Source: Caryophanales bacterium UBA4682
Lineage (GTDB): Bacteria > Bacillota_I > Bacilli_A > RFN20 > CAG-288
Direction of reading: 5' to 3'
DNA length: 25,130 bases
Assembly: GCA_002404995.1 (NCBI GenBank)
Contig: DHKY01000004.1
Span: 1-25,130 of the forward strand
Of this stretch, positions 17,882 through 24,319 are shown in pieces (the first letter of the stretch is position 1; the number at the start of each line of letters is the position of its first letter). The translations under genes and the position numbers were made by a program. Below the pieces are notes generated by a model, which saw only the letters and a list, made by a program, of their open reading frames with translations, had not been told where the DNA came from and made no database searches.

Positions 17882-17923
17882 TGATTTGAGACATACGTTT
17901 ACTTGAACTCGTATTGTAAAAAC
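17859..17923 (-). ncRNA. tracrRNA, short form (about 65 nt)
   Basis: The minus strand from 17923 reads GTTTTTACAATAC, an exact 13-base complement of repeat positions 9-21. A GAGT bulge opposite the repeat's GA comes next, then TCAAGT pairing with repeat positions 1-6 (one G-U). This upper stem, bulge and lower stem is the layout of the S. pyogenes crRNA:tracrRNA duplex. AAACGTATGTCTCAAATCA comes next, in the place of the nexus AAGGCTAGTCCGTTATCA. The RNA ends in a GCCTGC-GTTG-GCAGGC hairpin and six T (17881-17859). It pairs with each crRNA repeat, allows RNase III processing and loads into Cas9. It sits upstream of cas9 on the opposite strand, as in S. pyogenes. The end points are predictions. 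Confidence 0.9.
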
Positions 17924-17932
17924 ATATATATT
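17903..17932 (+). promoter_or_regulatory. Possible proximal cas9 promoter inside the anti-repeat
   Basis: TTGAAC (17903-17908) with TATATA or TATATT (17925-17932) at 16-18 nt spacing could start transcription near 17938, just before the cas9 AAAGG site. It overlaps the tracrRNA anti-repeat and faces its promoter head-on. The AT-rich context makes this tentative. Confidence 0.3.
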
Positions 17933-17958
17933 GTAATTGGGAAAGAAAGGAAATGCAA
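17930..17958 (-). promoter_or_regulatory. tracrRNA promoter
   Basis: On the minus strand TTGCAT (17958-17953), a 17-nt spacer and TACAAT (17935-17930) place the start 7 bases later at G 17923, which is the first base of the anti-repeat. The -35 ends 2 bases before the cas9 ATG at 17960, and the extended similarity block (CATATTG, 17962-17956) includes that start codon. Confidence 0.75.
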
Positions 17959-17959
17959 T

Positions 17960-20900
17960 ATGCCAAATAAAAAATATTATCTCGGTCTAGACATCGGTAC
18001 GGATTCGGTCGGATTCTGCGTTACAGATGAAAACTATAACATCATCAAAAAACATAAGACTGTTTTAGATGGAGATGAAACAAAATACTACGGAAATCAT
18101 CTCTGGGGCTCTCGTCTTTTCGATAAAGCCCAAGATGCAAAATCTCGCCGTTCAACACGTGAAAGGCGTCGTCGCCTTCAAAGAAGAAAACAACGCATTC
18201 TTTATCTGCAAGACATATTCTCTGATGAAAGGAAGAAAGTCGATCCTTATTTCTTTGATCGACTGAACAATTCTGCAATTCATCTTGAGGACAGAGATGA
18301 ACTCTTACGTCAAAACCATCTCCTTTTCAATGATAAAGGATATACCGATAGAGAATTCTTTGAGAAATACCCGACTATATTCCATCTAAGAAAAGCAATG
18401 CTCAATCATCCGGAAATCAAGTTCGATATCCGTGAGGTTTATCTTGTCCTCGCACACAGGATAAAATATCGTGGAAATTTCCTTCATCCAGGTGAAATGA
18501 AAGCCATCGGAAGTGATCCGGAAACAATTGTCGCTTCCTTCAACGAATTAGACAATATCCTGAAGAGCCTGGATGAAGTCGGGGAAGCCTCTACTACTAC
18601 AACTTTTTGCTGTGATTTGGCAAAAGCGAGAGAATTAATCGGCGTCTTTCAGACAGTAAACAAGGTCGGTGATCTTTCGGATCGAATCACGTCAGCATTC
18701 CAGCTTAATGACAAAAAATCGAATAGCCTGATTCGCCAGCTTATTGGTCTTATTTCAGGAAGCAAGAAAAAGTTGAATTCATTATTTCCTGAAATCAATT
18801 GGGATGAAGAAGGAGAGGAAATTGGAAAAACCGATATTGATTTCGGAAGCGATGACTTTCTCGATAAAGCCTTGCCTTCCTGTTCATCCATTATTGGTGA
18901 TGAAAGAACTGAGCTTCTTCTTAAATCCAAGGATATCTATGACCTCCGCATTATTTGCAGCCTGTTGAAAGGAAAAGCTTATCTTTCCGATGCCAGGGTT
19001 GACCGATACAATGAGCATCAAGAACAACTTAAAGTCCTGAAAGATCTCATCAAACGTTATAATCCTGATTTCTATTCCGCTTTCTTCCGCAAGTTTGCCA
19101 TCAATATAAAAGTCGAAGGAAAGAAAGACCCTATTGTTTACGGAACTTATGCCGGTTATATCGGATATAATGTCGTTAAGAAAAAAATCATCCGCGTCAA
19201 GCACTCTGCTTCTCAAGATGACTTATACGCAACTGTTAAGTTCCTCCTACCTCTAGATAAAGCAAGCGCAGATGATTTCCACGAAATTGAAGCCGGAGAC
19301 AAGAGGAAATTATTGACGATTAAAAATCAGATTGAGAATAAGCAATATCTGCTACGTCAGAATTCGAAAGAGAATGGCGTTCTCCCGTATCAACTGAATC
19401 TAAATGAAAGGCGTATTATTTTAAAGAATCAATCTGTTTATTACCCTTTCCTTTCTGAAATGGATAAAGATTTCGGAAATCCTGGCAAACAATGTCCAAA
19501 GATTGAATCAATTCTAAAGTATAAGATTCCTTATTACGTTGGTCCTTTGTCAACAAAGGCAAAGAACCAGTGGATTGTCCGGAAGAATGGCGAAAAGATT
19601 ACGCCATGGAACTTCCATGATGTAGTAGACGAAAAAGAAACCGCAAACAGATTCATTGAAAATCTCAAAAACTACTGTACATATCTGATTAATGAGCCAA
19701 CTCTTCCTAAGCAATCGCTGGTCTTCCAGAGGTTTACCCTTCTTAATGAAAGGAACAAATGGAAAATCAATGGATCCTATATTTCTGTCGAAGATAAGGA
19801 ATGGATTATTAAGAATGTGTATCTTAAGCAGAAGAAGGCCACTAAGAAATCCATAGAATCCTCCTTAACAAGGAAATATAAAGGCGAGAAAATCAGTCTA
19901 ACATCCTCCGGGACCAAGGAAAACGGAGAAAAAGGAGTCACAAACGAAGATCTGCATGCTTCCTTATCTTCCTGGATTGCCTTTATGGACGATCGTGCTT
20001 TTGGATATTCGCTCCTTACGGATACGAGCAAACAAGAGCTTGCCGAAAAAATCATTTACGATATCACCATTTTTGAAGACAAGGAACTGAGGCTTGACCG
20101 TTTAAAAGAATACAAACTCACACCAAACCAAATTCGATATAGGGCTAATTTGAAATTCGAAGGATGGGCAAAACTATCAGGCAAGCTTCTCACGGGTCTG
20201 ACAACCGATTTAGTCAATCAGGATACCGGTGAAATCTCTTCCTATTCCATCCTGGATTTGATGTGGTGGACAAACGATAACTTCAGGCAAATCAGGGAAA
20301 CAAAGGAAGGAAAAAACTACAAATACAGTTTCACCGATCAAATCGAAAAACTAAATGATGCAGGCGAGGAGACATTAGACGATATCATCAGCAATCTTTA
20401 TGTCTCTCCGATAAGGAAACGTGCTCTCCATCAATCCATAGATGTTGTCTTAGAACTTAAGAAAGTCCTAAAAATAGACCATTTTGATTCTTATTTCGTT
20501 GAGTCCACCCGTTCGGATGGTGAAAAGAAACGCACTCTAAGCCGCCAGAAGAAGATTATTTCATTCTATAAGGAGATTTCAAAAAAGCTAAAGAGCGAAA
20601 TTGATATCGACCGACTCACAAATGAAGTAAAAGGAAAGAGTGATAACGAGCTAAAGGGAAAGAAGCTTTACCTCTATTTCAGGCAAGGCGGAAAGAGCGT
20701 TTATACAGGAGAGCCGATTGATATTAACGATTTCTCTGCTTATGATATCGACCATATCATCCCACAGGCAAAAGTCAAAGATGACAGTTTCATCAATACG
20801 GTTTTAGTCGAAAAGAAAGTCAACAACGTCAAATCGGATAATTATCCGATACCTAAAGGAATCCTGACCGAAAAAGGAATCCACTGGGTCAAGTTCCTTC

Positions 20901-22375
20901 ATAGTGCCAATTCTGACTTGATGCCAGAGGAAAAGAGGAACCGTATCCTGCGCCCGACAACCAAGCCCTTATCCAATGACGAATTATCCGGCTTCGTCCA
21001 ACGTCAACTCGTATCGACTAACCAATCCGTCAAAGCAGTATGCGAGGTATTGAAAAAAATTGACAAAGATGCCAAAGTCGTCTACTCCAAAGCATCCAAT
21101 GTATCAGAATTCCGTCAGATTTTTGGTTTGACCAAATCTCGTGAAGCAAATGACTTCCACCATGCTCATGATGCCTATCTAAACATCGTCGTTGGTAATG
21201 TTTACAATAAAGTCTTCTCCAGTGGAGATTCTCATATTATCAAGCGCAAAGTAGACTACCTCGAATCTAGGAATAGGTCCACAGAATACAGGTTCAAGAA
21301 TGATGAACGCAGGCTTTATACCGATACTTTGGTATGGAAGGCAAAAAAATACGAGGGTGGATGGCGAGGAAAGGAAATCCCAGAGTCCGAAGGCGATATC
21401 GACAAAATCCGCAAATACCTTTCTTATCAGGATCCTTTGGTTACTCAGCGAATGTATGTCAACGTCGGAAAGCAAGGATTATTCAACAAAATATCCATCC
21501 ACACTGCCAAGGATGGAAATGCCTCCTTCCCGCTTAAGGCCACTGGGCCTTTTGCCAAGGAAGGCTATGCTACAAAATATGGCGGATATTCTGACTTGTC
21601 AAATCCATATTCTAGGCTAGTACGTTCTGAAGACAAAAAAGGAAAACATCTCTATTCTATCGAATTCATCCCTGCAATTATCCTAAATTCATTCAAAGGC
21701 GATGAAGAAAAAATCAAGGAATATCTCGAAAAAGAAAAGAATTTAAAGAATCCAGAAATCATTATCGATAAGCTTCTGAGGAAGACAATCATTCAGATTC
21801 CTTACACAACAGAAAAAGGTGTAAGAGGAAATGTACGGATTGCAATCACCGGAAAATCTGGAAATACTCTGGTCTGCATCAACAGGTCTGAACTCCATAG
21901 GCCTATGGAATATAGGAAGATAGTCAAGAAAATAAGCAAACTTCTTGGACTGAACAATCAGGCTGGAAACAAAGTCGATACCAAAGTCTATACCAAATAC
22001 GGAACCAATGACATTGATGGGAAAATAACCCGCGAAGAGCTGTACAAACTCTTCCAATACAGGATTGAGGATGTCTATTGCAGACCTCAGTTCGAAGGAA
22101 TTCCAAAAGTATCTGCCACCATAAGTAAGCTAAAAGCTTCCACATCCGCCTTTGTTTTGCTAAGCACAATTGACCAGGCTACTATTCTTTCCAACAGGAT
22201 TAAGATAATATCTTGCAAGAGCGCTTCTGGGACTTCATTCTCTCCAATGTTAGAAAAATCAAATTCTGTAGGCGATATACAAAAGATAAAATATCTTTCC
22301 AAAGGCACAAAACTAATTCAGACATCTGTAACAGGCCTGTACGAAAAAGTACTATTCACTGTTCCTGAGGATTAA
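17960..22375 (+). CDS. cas9: CRISPR-associated endonuclease Cas9 (type II-A)
   Basis: An RNA-guided DNA nuclease of 1471 residues, longer than S. pyogenes Cas9 (1368). RuvC-I YYLGLDIGTDSVGF carries Asp11. An Arg-rich bridge helix (SRRSTRERRRRLQRRKQR) spans about 62-79. RuvC-II is YFVEST with Glu848. HNH is YDIDHIIPQ with Asp929, Asp931 and His932, plus Asn955. RuvC-III is HHAHDAYLN with His1068 and Asp1071. All catalytic residues are present, so it should be active. The recognition lobe spans about 80-765. The PAM-interacting end finishes TSVTGLYEKVLF, aligned with the S. pyogenes ITGLYETRIDL end. ATG 17960 is chosen because the family starts there and AAAGG lies 9 bases upstream; an in-frame TTG 57 bases earlier lies in the anti-repeat. 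It leads cas9-cas1-cas2-csn2, 2 bases before cas1. Confidence 0.97.
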   Translation: MPNKKYYLGLDIGTDSVGFCVTDENYNIIKKHKTVLDGDETKYYGNHLWGSRLFDKAQDAKSRRSTRERRRRLQRRKQRILYLQDIFSDERKKVDPYFFDRLNNSAIHLEDRDELLRQNHLLFNDKGYTDREFFEKYPTIFHLRKAMLNHPEIKFDIREVYLVLAHRIKYRGNFLHPGEMKAIGSDPETIVASFNELDNILKSLDEVGEASTTTTFCCDLAKARELIGVFQTVNKVGDLSDRITSAFQLNDKKSNSLIRQLIGLISGSKKKLNSLFPEINWDEEGEEIGKTDIDFGSDDFLDKALPSCSSIIGDERTELLLKSKDIYDLRIICSLLKGKAYLSDARVDRYNEHQEQLKVLKDLIKRYNPDFYSAFFRKFAINIKVEGKKDPIVYGTYAGYIGYNVVKKKIIRVKHSASQDDLYATVKFLLPLDKASADDFHEIEAGDKRKLLTIKNQIENKQYLLRQNSKENGVLPYQLNLNERRIILKNQSVYYPFLSEMDKDFGNPGKQCPKIESILKYKIPYYVGPLSTKAKNQWIVRKNGEKITPWNFHDVVDEKETANRFIENLKNYCTYLINEPTLPKQSLVFQRFTLLNERNKWKINGSYISVEDKEWIIKNVYLKQKKATKKSIESSLTRKYKGEKISLTSSGTKENGEKGVTNEDLHASLSSWIAFMDDRAFGYSLLTDTSKQELAEKIIYDITIFEDKELRLDRLKEYKLTPNQIRYRANLKFEGWAKLSGKLLTGLTTDLVNQDTGEISSYSILDLMWWTNDNFRQIRETKEGKNYKYSFTDQIEKLNDAGEETLDDIISNLYVSPIRKRALHQSIDVVLELKKVLKIDHFDSYFVESTRSDGEKKRTLSRQKKIISFYKEISKKLKSEIDIDRLTNEVKGKSDNELKGKKLYLYFRQGGKSVYTGEPIDINDFSAYDIDHIIPQAKVKDDSFINTVLVEKKVNNVKSDNYPIPKGILTEKGIHWVKFLHSANSDLMPEEKRNRILRPTTKPLSNDELSGFVQRQLVSTNQSVKAVCEVLKKIDKDAKVVYSKASNVSEFRQIFGLTKSREANDFHHAHDAYLNIVVGNVYNKVFSSGDSHIIKRKVDYLESRNRSTEYRFKNDERRLYTDTLVWKAKKYEGGWRGKEIPESEGDIDKIRKYLSYQDPLVTQRMYVNVGKQGLFNKISIHTAKDGNASFPLKATGPFAKEGYATKYGGYSDLSNPYSRLVRSEDKKGKHLYSIEFIPAIILNSFKGDEEKIKEYLEKEKNLKNPEIIIDKLLRKTIIQIPYTTEKGVRGNVRIAITGKSGNTLVCINRSELHRPMEYRKIVKKISKLLGLNNQAGNKVDTKVYTKYGTNDIDGKITREELYKLFQYRIEDVYCRPQFEGIPKVSATISKLKASTSAFVLLSTIDQATILSNRIKIISCKSASGTSFSPMLEKSNSVGDIQKIKYLSKGTKLIQTSVTGLYEKVLFTVPED

Positions 22376-22377
22376 TC

Positions 22378-23265
22378 TTGTCTATGGCTTTCCAGATAAT
22401 CAAGATCAATCATCGCTGCAAACTAGAAACTCAACTGAATTACCTTGTCTGCCGTTCAGACAAAGAAAGTAGAGTTCTCCTCGACGATATTTCCATCCTA
22501 GTTATCGAAAACCAACAAGTCTGCATAACAAACGCATTATTATCCGAACTCATTAATCACAAAATCCGAGTCGTATTCTGTGACGCTAAGCACAATCCAG
22601 TATCCGAATTAGTTCCACAACATGGCGTGCATAACACTTATGAGAGAAGGAAGCTCCAAATCGGCTGGGACCAATCAACAAAAGATTTGATTTGGTCTTA
22701 TATCGTCAAGCAAAAAATCCACAATCAAGCATTGCTAGTTAAGTCCTTAGGGGATAGGAAGACATACGAAAGGATAACAAGCTTGGAAAGTGAAATAACG
22801 CCTGGAGATACAACGAACAGAGAAGGACTAGCAGCCAAATACTATTTTGCTTCTCTGTTCAGCGCTTCTTTTGACCGACGAAACAGCCATATTCAAGAAA
22901 ACACATACCTTGATTATGGCTATTCCATGATTTGCTCAGCAAGGAATCGGGAAGTAAGCTGTGCTGGATATCTTGATGCTATCGGAATTCATCATATTGG
23001 GCCAGACAACCCATTTAATTTAGGTTGCGATCTTAGGGAGCCATTCCGTCCCTTTGTCGATCGTTTAATTGCAAAAAACGAAATCATCAAATCAAACTAT
23101 AAACCCCAATTAGTAAACTATCTGAATTCCGAAATACGATGTGACGGAAAAATAAGCATAAGGATCAATGCCATCCATAATTTTGCTTTTTCCGTTTTCT
23201 CCGCCTTGAACGCAAAAAATCCTTCCCTGATTCCAGAGGTAACATTCCTCGATGAACAACTATAG
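22378..23265 (+). CDS. cas1: CRISPR integrase subunit Cas1 (type II)
   Basis: This 295-residue metal-dependent integrase inserts new spacers as a Cas1-Cas2 complex. The sequence follows type II Cas1 closely: LVIENQQVCITNALLSEL, VVFCDAKHNPVSELVP, TNREGLAAKYYF, LDYGYSMI and DLREPFRPFVDRLI. Likely metal ligands are Glu149, His205 and Glu221, so the active site is intact. The start is a TTG 2 bases after the cas9 stop, with GAGG 7 bases upstream; an ATG at 22384 is a possible alternative at a less usual distance of 13 bases. It overlaps cas2 by 14 bases. Confidence 0.96.
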   Translation: MSMAFQIIKINHRCKLETQLNYLVCRSDKESRVLLDDISILVIENQQVCITNALLSELINHKIRVVFCDAKHNPVSELVPQHGVHNTYERRKLQIGWDQSTKDLIWSYIVKQKIHNQALLVKSLGDRKTYERITSLESEITPGDTTNREGLAAKYYFASLFSASFDRRNSHIQENTYLDYGYSMICSARNREVSCAGYLDAIGIHHIGPDNPFNLGCDLREPFRPFVDRLIAKNEIIKSNYKPQLVNYLNSEIRCDGKISIRINAIHNFAFSVFSALNAKNPSLIPEVTFLDEQL

Positions 23266-23575
23266 ATTTATGAGATCCTTATTAAGGTTTGATTTGCCTG
23301 TCGATACAGCGAACCAAAGACGTGCTTACAGACAATTTGTAAAGTTCTTAAAGAAGCAGGGATTCATCATGTTCCAAGAGTCTATCTATGTCAAACTTTC
23401 CATTAATGAGGCAGCAGTGAAATGTCTCGCGAAAACAATTAAAAACAATGTTCCTTCAGAAGGAATGGTATCAAGGATGACAGTAACGGAAAAGCAGTTT
23501 GCCGGAATCGACTACATGGTAGGTAGCTTTGAAACTGATATCATTGATTCAGACAGCCGGTTCATCGAACTATGA
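23252..23575 (+). CDS. cas2: CRISPR adaptation protein Cas2
   Basis: A 107-residue Cas2 with a ferredoxin-like fold that dimerises and bridges two Cas1 dimers during spacer integration. YRFMRSLLRFDLPVDTANQR carries the conserved Asp14 at the end of the first strand. GFIMFQESIYVKL and VTEKQFAGIDYMVG match type II Cas2 proteins. The ATG at 23252 aligns with the family N-terminus, so the later Met7 is not the start. It overlaps cas1 by 14 bases and csn2 by 4 bases (ATGA). It ends in TGA, a stop otherwise nearly absent from this window. Confidence 0.95.
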   Translation: MNNYRFMRSLLRFDLPVDTANQRRAYRQFVKFLKKQGFIMFQESIYVKLSINEAAVKCLAKTIKNNVPSEGMVSRMTVTEKQFAGIDYMVGSFETDIIDSDSRFIEL

Positions 23576-24270
23576 GAATTCTCAAGCATAAACGTATCGA
23601 GAAGGAATTCGAATTTGATTGCGAATTAAATTATTATTTAAGTATCGAGAATCCTCAGTTTTATCGTGAATTCATCACTGAAGTGCTATCACCAACCGAT
23701 GATGATTCTTCGAATATCAGTTTATTCGAAAATGGAAAGAAAAGGAAAATATCCAAGAATCTGTGCTTTATTCCTGACCCATTATGTTTTGCGTGGGATG
23801 AAAAGAAATTGAACGCCTCTATTCAAAAGGACCTTGCTTCTTCTATCGATACACAGGAAAATGAAAAGTTCTTATCTTTAAGGAATGAAATCAATGATTA
23901 CCTCGAATCCATCAGTTATGACTATCCACTAAAATTATCCTATGATTCTGAAAGGAACCTTGGTTCTTTCTTAAAAGCTTTTTCTATAAGTTACGAAACA
24001 AGAACAGACAATTTTCTCCTAACAATATTAGAAAAGATAAAAATTCTGTCTTCCATTTTTAAGTATAATACATTCATCATACTTAACCTTGCCGACTTTC
24101 TTACAAAGGATGAACTAAATAACTTCTTTTATGAATTAAGAAAAATGGAAGTGTCAGTTTTAATCCTTTCTTCGCACCTGCCAAGCTATGATTTTGACAA
24201 TAAATCAATTATTCGTATTGATAATGATCTCTGTGAACTTCATATTGAATCCAAAAACGAAAAAGATTAA
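23572..24270 (+). CDS. csn2: Type II-A adaptation protein Csn2
   Basis: A 232-residue Csn2, the subtype-defining gene of II-A. In the family it forms a calcium-stabilised ring tetramer that slides on DNA ends and takes part in spacer capture with Cas9, Cas1 and Cas2. Visible features are an N-terminal strand region (EFEFDCELNYYLSIENPQFY), a helical middle, and a C-terminal TFIILNLADFLTKDELNNFF ... VLILSSHLPSYDF that matches the degenerate P-loop-like core of short Csn2 proteins. The coding sequence is more AT-rich than the host operons. Start ATG overlaps the cas2 stop. Its last 30 bases contain the -35 of the array promoter. Confidence 0.92.
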   Translation: MRILKHKRIEKEFEFDCELNYYLSIENPQFYREFITEVLSPTDDDSSNISLFENGKKRKISKNLCFIPDPLCFAWDEKKLNASIQKDLASSIDTQENEKFLSLRNEINDYLESISYDYPLKLSYDSERNLGSFLKAFSISYETRTDNFLLTILEKIKILSSIFKYNTFIILNLADFLTKDELNNFFYELRKMEVSVLILSSHLPSYDFDNKSIIRIDNDLCELHIESKNEKD

Positions 24271-24273
24271 AAT
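24245..24273 (+). promoter_or_regulatory. CRISPR array (leader) promoter
   Basis: TTGAAT (24245-24250, inside csn2), a 17-nt spacer and TAAAAT (24268-24273, overlapping the csn2 stop) predict a start at G 24280, 40 bases before the first repeat. The spacing and flanking bases are nearly the same as in the tracrRNA promoter. Confidence 0.65.
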
Positions 24274-24319
24274 ATAGATGTTTTTTACGAAAAATCAAGA
24301 TAAAAGCATATGTTTTGAG
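24271..24319 (+). promoter_or_regulatory. CRISPR leader
   Basis: This 49-base AT-rich leader joins csn2 to the first repeat. Its last bases, TTTTGAG (24313-24319), match the leader-end motif (ATTTGAG in S. thermophilus) read by Cas1-Cas2 for polarised spacer insertion. It also contains GTTTTTTAC (24280-24288) and TCAAG (24295-24299), which resemble the anti-repeat. Confidence 0.75.

Larger units (their letters stand above)
17648..17959. other. Intergenic region upstream of cas9
   Basis: From 17600 to 17959 there is no protein gene I support. After the operon terminator, 17648-17737 is AT-rich with nothing recognisable. Then follow a plus-strand promoter (17738-17766), the minus-strand tracrRNA (17923-17859), a second possible plus-strand promoter lying on the anti-repeat (17903-17932), the tracrRNA promoter (17958-17930) and the cas9 ribosome binding site AAAGG at 17946-17950. 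Confidence 0.75.

Noticed and set aside
17803..17889. A 28-codon open frame (MYKKRKIILYLTPEKK...) in the cas9 5' UTR, a possible leader peptide.
   Set aside because: No well-placed ribosome binding site, and its end runs through the complement of the tracrRNA terminator; it may be chance in an A-rich stretch.
17903..17959. An N-terminal extension of Cas9 by 19 residues from a TTG at 17903.
   Set aside because: The extension translates the anti-repeat, has no ribosome binding site, and Cas9 proteins start just before the RuvC-I strand as from ATG 17960.
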